Shown one piece after another: positions 27,201-38,900 of a stretch of 64,000 bases of DNA; positions within the stretch are counted from its first letter, which is position 1; each line of letters opens with the position of its first letter. This stretch comes from Smittia aterrima. Taxonomy: Eukaryota > Arthropoda > Insecta > Diptera > Chironomidae. The translations under genes and the position numbers were made by a program. The stretch is from contig CP093829.1 in assembly GCA_033063855.1 (NCBI GenBank), positions 258,243 through 322,242 of the forward strand. Direction: 5' to 3'. The notes under the pieces were generated by a model that was given only the letters and a program-made list of their open reading frames with translations, was not told the origin of the DNA and made no database searches.

Positions 27201-29926
27201 GTCTTTTAAGGAATGCACTTAAGTTTTAAGTTCTGATTCGTTCCATAGTGATCGACATGTCACATCTCTCTCTCTTTTTACCTCATCACTATTTTGTTTT
27301 TTGAAGAATTGTTTTTGAGTTACTGTGCCATATCCATTAAGGCATCGTTAATTTACAAGAATTAATTGAAATTTCATGTTGCTCGTTAAGTTAATAAATC
27401 TTTGGCATGTCTAAATGTATCGTAAGAAAAGAGTTTTTTTTTGTTTTTCCTTCAGTTATCGTCATCATCGTATTCAGCTGTCGATGCAACAGGTTGATGC
27501 AGCACGAATGGATCAGCAATCTCGTAGTCTGAAAGATATTTTGAAATTAGTTGATGCTTTCCTGATTTCTAGAGAGGAGCGAATCTCGAATGAAAAATGT
27601 TAATAGCAAATACTTACGAGAATGAAATTAAAATTATATTAATCAGTCAACCACTTAGAATGTTAATGAACGAAAAAAATATTAATCACGAAAACTAGGA
27701 AATGATAAAAAAAATAATCGATATCAAATAAGCAATGGGAATGGGAGTTTAATTGTTAATTCAAATATTAATTGGGTGAAGATGGTCGCAGCAAGAGCGT
27801 CGTCGCATAAATGGCATGAGTCTCAGTGTCGAGCGTAAATGTATTTAATGTCAGCAAGTCTTGTAACAGATGTCTTCTTACGGCTTCGTTCATTCTTCTT
27901 CTCGGAAATCATAAACTCATTATCCCATAATGTTTTAGAGAAGAATTAAATGTCTCAGTTGGTCGAGCTAGTTTGTAATGACAGCGAAAATTGGATTTAT
28001 TTTCGAGATAAAGCTTCTTATCTCTCAAAATGTTTGGAATGCTTAAGCTTAAACAAAAACTTTCTTAAATGTTAAGTTTCTCACTCTTCAATCAACACTT
28101 CATTCCGCCCTCTCTTTCTTACCTCGATCTCTCACTAATATAAATTTAGCTAAGAATTCCGATTATTTCAAATATTTCTAGTAAAAGTCTCTAAACATCT
28201 AACTACACAAAACTCTTTGGAAATGTTTTGATTTTGATTTCTGCTTTATTCCTTTTTTTTTAAGAAAAAGTTAGTTCTCGATACATGTTTTGTGAGTTTG
28301 ATTGCTAAATTCTTCAGATGAATTGAAACATTTTTTTCTTCTTCTTCTCGTCAGCAGTTCTTCATTTAAGTTTCTTCTTCTTCTTTTTATAACAAAAATG
28401 ATGGTTCAGGTTATTAAAAATCAAACTAAATTTTAGTAACGGAATTATTTTCTTTCTTTTACTTTGAAGTCTCGATTTGCTTCTAAAACTTCTTTAGGAG
28501 AAGAGACAATTTGTTAAAAAAAAAATTACAAAATTTTGTTACATTTTTCAAAATTTTAATTTGAAGAGTTTGGAGTTTTTTTTTTCATTTCGAAACTGCT
28601 CGTCCAAAAGTTATCTTCTCTATCGAATATCATACAAGTCAGCCTAATATCTTCGGTTCACTTACAAAGATCGCAATTGAGCTTCAGGAACTTAACGATT
28701 TACAAAATAAATCTTAGTTGCTATGATTTGGCAATATTTACAAACGTCCTTTCGTCTTCTTCTCTTTAATCTCAAAACTTTTGGTTATTGCATTTCAACA
28801 ATTTTCATGTTTCTGTTGGTGTCATAAATGATTTTTCAATTGTAATATTTGTACCGATTTTAAGTGTTATCAAATTATGTGTCAAGGGATGTTTTTGGGT
28901 AAAAACTATAAATGAACGAAAAAAGAGAAACCTTATACCAAAAGTAAAATAAGTAAGATGATAAGAAATATAAATTTTCCAACAAAAGATTTTTCATTGC
29001 GATTGGAGAAAGTTGGTCAATGCGAGCCGCGAATCTTTCGAATCAAATGAGAATCTTCACGGAAGATCTCGACGACTCTCAGTTCATCGTTCGCATGATC
29101 AACTCCTTTCGTCAGAGTGTTTGTGAATAATTTTTTTTGGCGAAAGAATGAAAGAAATTTTAATGAGATAATTCATATTTGCTAAAATGTTTTTAATGCT
29201 TAAGAAAGTTAGGCTCTGTGCTTAGGAAGTTTACCGATAAATTTACAGGACGACCACTCAACGCGTCGTTTAAAGAAGTTTGATTTAAATATCTAGTAAG
29301 CACCTTGAAGATGTCGCGGATTTTTGTGGAATCGACATGTAGCTTCGTGTTGTCAGTGGAACACACAACGAAGCTGACATTTCGTTCACAAAAGCTTTCA
29401 AATAATTTCACTCACAAAGAATGAAGTTCGAACTGGAATGTTTCAAACATAAAAATGATTTTGCGCGGATGACTTTAAATGTGCGAGCAGCAAGGAAATT
29501 GCTCACGACTCATTAAGATTATTTTCATGTCAAATCAAAGTGTCGCGCAGAAAAGAAATTCAATCTCCTATGAAAGTCTCTCGAGAGACATAAATAACTG
29601 TCTGCTTGTCGTCGTCTCTAATTTTATAATTATCAGCAAATTTGTACTGAGAATCTATGCGCAACGCTGGCTTATTGCACATAAAAAGTTATTTTCGAAG
29701 ACGGTCGCGGTTGCGGATTTTAATTATTTTGATTTGGTGCATTAAACTTTTTCGTTTTGTTTTTTGGATTCGTGCTTGTGAGTCTCGTGATAACGGTGAA
29801 GAGATTTTAATGAGTCTTCATGAGATTTGTGCTTAATGAGCCGCAGCAGCTTTGTGAGAGACATCAACCGACAAAGAATGAAATGTGAATTTCTCTTATT
29901 TCGATGTGAATCGAGCCTAAGTTTCT
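18240..29926. other. 11.7 kb non-coding interval between convergent dally and vn
   Basis: Both flanking genes end here: dally from the left, vn from the right. The interval must therefore contain both 3' UTRs. I could not fix their ends, because no clear AATAAA lies close to either stop. Open frames over 60 codons (for example 22796-23071 and 24004-24252) have no recognisable domain and shadow each other on both strands. Purine-rich runs such as 21515-21545 and 28320-28390 are simple-sequence texture. No transposon, tRNA or known microRNA hairpin was recognised. Confidence 0.6.
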
Positions 29927-32900
29927 TCAGCAATAAAAACTTCCCAAATATTGTGGACATTCTTGTTGTTTATTGTACGTACTCGCAGTTATATTTGGTG
30001 TCTTGTCCTCGCAAATCTTGCCGCTAAAGCCTTCGGGACAGCTGAAAGAAATAACAAAAACGATCGTTAATCAATCTAAGAAACAACAAGCAAAATCAAG
30101 TTCAATCACATGACGAGATTTCTCATAAATTTCACGCCGATAAGTGGTGGGATGTTGATTGATTAACCCTGATGTTCACTGAGAGTCATTTCCAGTTCCT
30201 TCTCTCACTTCATTCAACAAGATTTTTTGTTAATGAGAGAAGACAGTACTGACGTCAATTTGAGTTCGATAAAGTTTTTTTTTCTTCCTTCGACGAGTAA
30301 ATAAAGCAACGAAATCATCGGAAAATTTTCCAAACGAGAGTAAGACAGCAAGAGAAAGCGGGAAAGAAAATTTATCAAAAAAAAATGAAAATTGTTTACT
30401 GAAATATTTCCCAACGCTCCCGAATGGAAGTGGAAGAAGAAATTGATTAAAGAAGCACAGGTTAATTAATTATCCGTAAATAAACAAAGAAATTTCTTTT
30501 CCACTTTAAAGTCATAAATAATAATAAAAGAAAATGTTTGGGATTTACTTGGAAAATCAAAAGGAAACATAAGTGGGAGTAAATAATCAGTTGCGACCTG
30601 ATCTTCTGAACCTTCAAGTTACTTATGTTCTGCTCCAATTTATAAGATTAAACCAAATCAACACTGTTTCTTGATATCTAAACGAGCTTTCTCGACAAGC
30701 CCCCAAAAGAAAAATTTATCGACGTGCGGTGTCAAAGACTAAATAAAGCTGTCGGCGTCAGGCTCCCGTTTAGTTACAGGCGCTCGTGCCTTCAAAGATA
30801 AAAGGCGAAACCTTACAAACTAGCACAGCGGGAAAATTTCAAAATTTGAGCTTTGATTTTAATAAAAGATCTTTCGATGTTTACACAACTGAAAAGATTG
30901 AAAATGCCGAGTTCGATAAAAGAAGAAACGAAATCGCAGCGGTATACGAAAAGCAGATCAGAGAGGGGAGGGAGAGGGAAAGCTTTGCTCAACGGGAATC
31001 ATTCGAATGTTGTCAGCATATTGCTTTCAAACACTTTCGATTGCCAATATCCTGATCAGATCGAAAAAGTTCACCTTGGCGATCGGCCATTCCAAAATTT
31101 GTGAAACGTTTCTCCCCGCAAGTCTGTCAACTCATCACAACTCGACTCGAGTGTCTCATTTACGCGAAGCAGCTCGAGGACAGTCAATTTCTTTTCTAGT
31201 TTAACTGAGAATGAAACACGCGGCAAGAGGTTTAGTGAATCATCGTGAAAAGTGCACACACTGGCGAGGTAAATGTTTTATTTCTCGCATATAATTTTTT
31301 TCATCTTCTCATCTTTTTTCTTTTTTTTCGTTAAATGTTTAAAAATAAATAAAACCGCCAGACTAAACAAAAAAGAGAACGAGAAGAAAAGTTTTTCATG
31401 GAGGATTTTCTTTGCTTGCAATGCCGATCGGCGCGAGTGTTTGTTTGCACTAAAAGGATTTGAAAAATATTTACTCGGGATTTTCCCGGAAAAACTTGAA
31501 TTCTTCGTAAGATTTTTCCGGGAAAAATGAAATTTACGAATGACACAATTTTCTTTTCTTTCGAAACGATTCCATTTCGATCTTAACTTTGGTGGTTGAA
31601 CTTTTCCACCCGCGCTTGATGATCACGGTTTTCCATTAAAGAATTAAGTCGTGCGTCGTAAAATTTGACACGCGCACGAGAAAAATCTCTCCCGTCTGTT
31701 TAAACGACACTGTCTCGGTCGCGAGATAATCAGGTGGATTTTCTTCGTTTTTCCGACAAAAAACTTCCACGCCCTGGCTCAATTTTATATTGGGCAGATA
31801 TTCATGAGCTGTGTTTATCATTGCACACAACGTGGAATATTTTTTCGCGGAAATTTCGTCTCGTTTAAAGAAAGATTGCGACAGCTCCCAAGAAAATGAA
31901 GAAAAGAGAAGTGAAAGGCAACACGAAAAGTCAACTTACGCGAAGAGACTTTAAACTATAAATCACTTCAAGTGAAAGAAACTCTAAAAAATCAAATCAT
32001 TAAAATCTAATTTTGACGACAGCAGCGAAAGAAAAACTTTGTCGAATCGTCAAGTTTTCTTTTTTATCTTAAAGCCAATTGTAATTAAGGCGAAAGCGAT
32101 GGAAAAACTTCTTTTTTCTCGCTAAAGGTACGACGCGTCTCGATGATCACTTTGCCTCTTTTTCCTTCGCTAAACATTCAACCAGCTTGGCCTAAAGGTA
32201 AACTCGCAGCTAAAAATAAACTCGCGCTTCACACAGAAAGCAGCAAAGTCACGTGTGTGTGCGTGAGTGTTTATGAAAAATTTATTATTTTCCACGATTA
32301 TTTATGCTTCATCTCAATATCCACATCACTCATCGATCGATTTTCTTTTCTCGACGGAGAAAGAAATTTTGATTTTCTTCGAAGAGATTTGAAGGTGAAA
32401 CTTCACGAAACTGGAGAAATCTTCGCGCATATGACAGACTAAGCAAAGATGGCGTGAAAATGAAAATACTCACTCGCATGACGGCTCCTTGATGGATTCA
32501 ATATACCAACACTTGCCGCCATTAAGACAGAACTGCTCGCCGTTCATCGGACACTCCTTCATTCCTTCGTTCAATGGTTTTACTAAAGTTTTCAAACAAA
32601 TCTCGATCAACTTTCAATTCAATGAGATTAACAGAAATAAAATATTGCTTACTCGTTCGTTCAGTGGTTGGATTGTGCTTCGATAATACATCGAGCCATG
32701 TGAAGTTGGAAACCGGCCGCTTCGTCGTCAATTTGTTTTTGGCTCTACATTCATATTGTCCGCTGTCCTTCCACACAGCAGATTTAATTATGAGATCAGA
32801 TCTTCGTCTGGAAAAGTAATCAAACAAATGATTTCCGAGAAAATATTTAATTACGCGATTGCAATTACTCACCGCAAATGAACGAAAATATATTTTGTTC

Positions 32901-35900
32901 TATTCCTATTAATCGACTTTCCATCCTTAAACCACGTCACCTTTGGTGCCGGCTCCCCATCCACTTTACACACGATCCTCACACGCTTGCCCTCCCGTAC
33001 AGTCAGATTGGGCGACATTGATTCTATTGAAGCACGTTTACCTGTAAAGAGAGAAGAGAGATTCAAATTAATTTTCATCGTGTGCGTGATGGATTGATTC
33101 ACCGTGAAGCGAGGTGAATGGAATCGGAAAATAAACAAAGATCGCGAGAGCAGCGAGAAAAGAAACCACAATTTTTCATCACCAGAATTTTCAAAACCGC
33201 GCCGCAAAATGTTCGACCGCAATTCTCTAAATTGTCATCTGACGAACGAGAAGCGTCGAGAGGAAGTTCGCAGGTTGAGTAACGCGGGAAATCATGATCG
33301 TGGTGCTCTAAATATTTGCTTAGAGAACCTTCACGTTTGTTTAGTTTCAACCCCACAAATTTAAGTTGAACGCACTCATGTCCTTCAACAACGAAGAGAA
33401 CATAAATTTTGAGATTTTTCTTCATCTTCTCGATGAAAAATTAAAACTTGTTGCTAATCAGCGCTCATCATAGATCTCGATGATCAAAAACAAAAAACTA
33501 GAAATGAAAACCGACCGAGATTTTCTCCCGAGAAGATGAAAAATTGCTTTCGTGCGCGATATAAAAAGATGAAAGATGTTTCGAGCTCCACTCAAACGTT
33601 CGAACGAGAATGAATGAAAACCAAGCACCAGCTCGCGATTGTCTGAAGGCGCTACGCTTCTGCATGACAAATATAATCGCCCTCAACTACTTTTTGAAGT
33701 GATTCATCGCCAGTAGTTTCTCTTCACCCGCCAGCGTGATTTTCTTTTGTGAATGAGATTTTTCGTTTCTTGTTGTTCACGACATCGCCTTCGGACTTTA
33801 TGTAACTTGCGACACGACAAACGACTTCTCCTCAGCAAATAACACTCACTGGCATTATAAATATTCTGCTTCGTTGAGATCGACAACAAATCTTCATGAA
33901 GAGTCTCACATTTGCTCGCTGCTTGCAGTCGAGTGGCTTCAATGAAACTTAATGATTCGCGGATGATTCACGACAGATGCGAAATCATTTTCCTAGAAGA
34001 TTTCTGAGACAGAGATCAAAGTAAGAATCCGCCTCTGAGAAATTGCCGGTAAATTCACAGACAACTTTGTTGCGAGTGCTACTTTTAACGATTCCTTGAT
34101 CCATTTTCGTCCACAGAGAATTATCGTATATCAACCAATTTAAAAGTTAAAGACGTTAACTTGTTGCGAAGGAGCAAAGTCTGCGACTTCTCAAAGACGA
34201 AAAATAATCAACATGTTAAACGATTCGGCTGTTTCGGCCATTTATTTTTTTATTTATTTAGAAAAATATAGGTCAACGGTTTTAATATTTTTTTCGGACT
34301 TTTCCTCTTGTGGAGATCACGCAGTTCCTCGCCCCCTGTTTGGCATTTAATGAGTTGACGGACCAGATTCGCAGATTACTCGATTAAAAAAGAGTTTCAT
34401 GTAAACTCATTCAAACCATAAATTCTCTCCCGAATCGACTTAGACGATGAAGGCAATAAAATTTATTCAAACGATGGCGCATTTGCGAGAACCTTGCCGT
34501 CTATCGAAACAATTCTAACTGTAAATGCGTTACACATTTTTGCGCAAGAAGGGAAAGAGACACATAAGAAAGGGAAAACGGAATTCCAAAGCAGCGAAAA
34601 TAAATGCATGTTTAATACCCCAAAATATTTCGCTTCGAAGAGTTTTGCGTTGGACAAAGTCAAACCGCGAAAAGAATACAATCGATCGCTTTTTGAATTT
34701 TAAAGAGACATCGCACAACAACAAGATGTGTGCACATGCCGTCATCAAAAAGCTGAAAACAATCAAAAATATATAACACAGAATTCGTTCACCGTGAAGG
34801 CTCCTCGTCGAAACTTTGATATCGATGAGTGATATCGATGATCGACAAGAGAAGAATGCAACGAAAGGAAATTCCTTTCAGCTACGAGCACTCACTGTAG
34901 CTGATAGCCTTCTGAAGAACAACTTTAAGCAAGAACAGAAATGGATAAAACGGGCCAGAAGAAATGATTGTTTTTAAATATAAAAATACAAATCGTGAAA
35001 ATTTAAAAACAGTTTTGCCGATTGGGATAAATGCACCATAACTACATATTTGGCCTTCTGTGTAGACTCTCGGGACTCTTTTCTCTTCGGTGTCCGCTTC
35101 GGTGCGCCCCCATCGGCCTTACGTACCGCCAAAACAACCAAATTCATCAAGTTTCGGGCATAAAATGGAACTTTAACATACGAAAAAGAATCACAATGCA
35201 TCCATACACACATTTTTCGGCAAGGCTCTGATTTTGGACATTGGGTGTATGATGATAACCGACATCGATCGATCTATCTCTCGTCTCTCCGCGCTCCGAA
35301 AAACTCTCGACAATCGAAACAAATTCATTATTTTTTCCTCAAAAGGCAATCAAGACTTGCCAATGCATTTTCGCGCATCGTCTCCAAAAATCGATCAATT
35401 CCAATCTGGGAAAAGTTTAAACATTTTTCGAACTGAGGCGAGCATGGGAAAATTATGCGAAGAGTCTGTCGTCGTTGGGTTGTTCAATGCACAGAGATGA
35501 TAAAAGCTCGAGATGATCGGTGGAATAATAATAATAAGAAGAAGAAGCCAAAGTTGGCAAGCAGTCTCGACTTTAATCAGATTGCATGAGTAATCACTTC
35601 GCGAGAAGATAAAACGGCGCGATGAGAGAAAATTAAAGTCAAGCGAACAGAGCAAAATGAAATGACTAATAACTTCTCGCGAAAAAGTCGCCCGCCGCCT
35701 AGTTTTCCTTATTTTCCTTCGTTGCAACGTGATCGATGCCAACAAGGCGAATGAGAGACGATCGGGTAGTGGTGGAATGTAAATAACGTAAATTTATCGC
35801 TAGCAGCAGGTCCTCTCACTCTCTCCAAGTTTATCTCGTGAGATCGTCTGGTTGGCTTCATTCGTTCGCCTTCGAGAATTGCAATGAAAGTTCAAAGATC

Positions 35901-38900
35901 ATCAATAACACTCAGTGACATCATTGAGGTTTCCATCTCATCGTTTTCTATTTGAAGCGAGAGATATAAATTAAGTCGAAGAAACAACAACAACAGCAGC
36001 AACTTAAAGCTTCAGCCAAAACATTGAAATGTTATTTTTGTTCGATTTCAGAGACTCAGAGTTGATTCTTTATTTTTTTCGGGTGTTTGTGTTCGTGTGT
36101 AGTCATCGAATCTCCCAAATAAGATAATTGTTTCAACTTGTTTTTTCTTCTGTTATTGTTTTCATTTAATTAAGAGCGCCGTCAGTTTTTCTTTGTGTGA
36201 AGTGTGAAAATCACTCGGAAAATTGATGCCACACTCGACTTCAAGTGGCCCTCCCGACACTTAGCGTTTGTTGGAAGAGCTTTGTGAACGCCAGACGCTG
36301 AGAATTCTTTCCGTGTCCGTCTGAATCATGCGTGCTAGGCGTCTGATTTGAAATTCAACGCTCGATTCAAAGTCTCATAAAAAATAAAAAGCGTGAAACA
36401 TAAAAATGCAAATTCGAAGAAAATAAATAAATTTTTCTCACAAGTACTTCGACAGAACTTTCGTGATCTTCGAAACGATGATTAGAGCGATCGCAAGTGA
36501 TCGCACATGAAAAGAATTCCAAGCGCAAAAATAATAATAATTGCTTAATTGCACGTCTGTTTAAAGAATTAATGTCGTTGAGAATTCGTCGTCGCTTGCT
36601 CGAGAACTTCCACACACAGCGAAACGAAACTGCGGTGAACCTCGACGACGACGATGACAATTGTCTCTCAAAGTTTAAAATGGATCGATGGAGTGACGAA
36701 ATCAAATAACCGTGACTGCTCACGTAATGCACTGACTTCTTGGAAGAGTTTCTTTTCGTATCTTTGTACAACCAAGGATATTGAAATGTTCGTTAGTCAG
36801 AACTCGCTCGCTGTTGAGTCGAGCGTATCCCGAAATGATGACATTCGTAAACAGAAATTAACAGAAAATTGAATTCAGATGCGTATCCTCCCCACAATTC
36901 AAGGGCCAAAGCTGTTGCGCGACAATTACCAACGCCACCGCAAGACAGAATGCGCGTCTGGCGAGAAACCTTCTTCTCTTATTGAAAGTAGAAAGAAGAA
37001 GAAAAGTGAACTTTTCCGCTTCTTTGCACATCGCGAAGAATAACATAGAGTGGGAAAGTTCTCAGATCTTTACAGTCACTTAGACAATTGAGTCAAGTTG
37101 TTAAAAAGTGACGCGAACAGCACGCAGCAACAATGAACAACGAAAAAAAAAGTCGAAGAGAAAAAGACGAGCAAAGTAATTATTCCTCTTGTAAAAATAA
37201 CAATCACTGATGATGTTGGTGTTTTCCTTTCTGACTTTTGAGAAAATCTATTTTTTAAATTTGAAATTCCGGTGACGCTATCTTCGAAGCTTCCAGCTCA
37301 ATTATTCAACATTAAAATCATCGTCTTTCCACTCTGGGGTTGATCGCTCATGAGTGAGAAAGGGGCTGCTGCTTGGTGAAGCTTAATTACATTAAACAAA
37401 TTTATCATACTCGAAATAAGAAAGCTGTAGCGTTAAGCCTTGAGCATTGACCGTCTTAAGGAAGGGAAATTTATTCGAAACAATTAATTCTTGTCCAATT
37501 TTTCTCACTTTTATACGCACTTCGCTCTTATTCTGTCGTTGATTTTCTGATTGAGTGATTTTGGGAAGTTTTCTTTCGTTAATTTCATGCCTGACAACAA
37601 GGAAGACGAATCTTATGCAATTCTTCATCACCTTAACAGCACTCGAGTAAACTTTTTGGAATAAAAATCTGATCGCTCAACTGTTGCAACATTTTCTACC
37701 TTCGCTCGGATCGAGAGAGTTCATTGTGAGTTGATTCTTCTTTTTTTGGCGAATCGTTGTCTCATCATAGTTTCCAACCGAATTTCTTCTTTTTCATTGC
37801 TCCGCTCACGATATCTTGTGTGAAATAATCTCCGGACGTATTCCGACCATTCAATTTGGAAAGAATAAAAAATTCACACAGCGAGTTTCGCCAATGGATG
37901 AACTCGGGGAGAATCAAAATGTTTCGTATGATTCGATAGAAGAAATTTTAATTTTTTAGTATCAAAGGTGACGCAATCACGGACTCGTTGGTTGCTCTAG
38001 ATTGTTGAATTGTCCGTTGGATGACTTCACTAGAAGCATCCCAGTCCGTTAGACCCGCTTCAAGTTTCAACTCGCCAAACAGTTGACTAACTCGCATAAT
38101 GAATGTGGTTCACAAGCTTCACGTCTTGTTATGACGCATTTGCGACAAATTAAAATAAATCGGTTTTCGTAAATCAATTAAAAAGCCATACATTTATGCG
38201 TTTTGAGTCGAAGAGAGATGAAGGAGAAACAAAACTATTCGATTTGCATTCTCGATTCGTTAGCCGAGATTGACTTTGTGTGGCGGCGGTCGGGGTTGCT
38301 TTTGGACATTTCTAGATTTAAATAAATGAATTTTAAATTTGTATATTTTCGGGATAATGAAGCCGCGATGTTTGAAGGGAGAGAGAGATGGAGATCAAGT
38401 TAGCCCGTATTAAAATTTATTCATGACTTTGTTTGCTTTCTGTTCAGAATGGAAGCCGAACTGCAACTGCAGTCAATTGAAACAAAACGTAAAAGGGAGG
38501 CGAAAACAAATCTCCGAGGCGAGTTATTAAGTCATTAATTAGGAAGCCGAAAAAGCCAAAATAATTGCTCAGAAATGGGACAATAAAAATTTATGATCTT
38601 TACATCTTGCACAAGAGAGAAGGCCAGGCCTGCAATTCAAACGGAGCAAAAAAGCAAATTGTGAATTGATCAATCAAATTAAAATTACAAAAATAACTGT
38701 TGGCGAAAGATTCACGATGTGTGTGCGGCAGAAGCAACGGCAGCGATCCAAAAGGAGAAACATCATCAACATTTTATCATCGCGAACACATTTTTTTTTC
38801 GTCGGAAAGCGACCGAAATCAGAAATGTTTAGTAGCTCATCAAAAGCTTCTCGATTTTTTTTTTTTATTTTTTTGTTTGTAGAACATTAAAATTTTGCAA

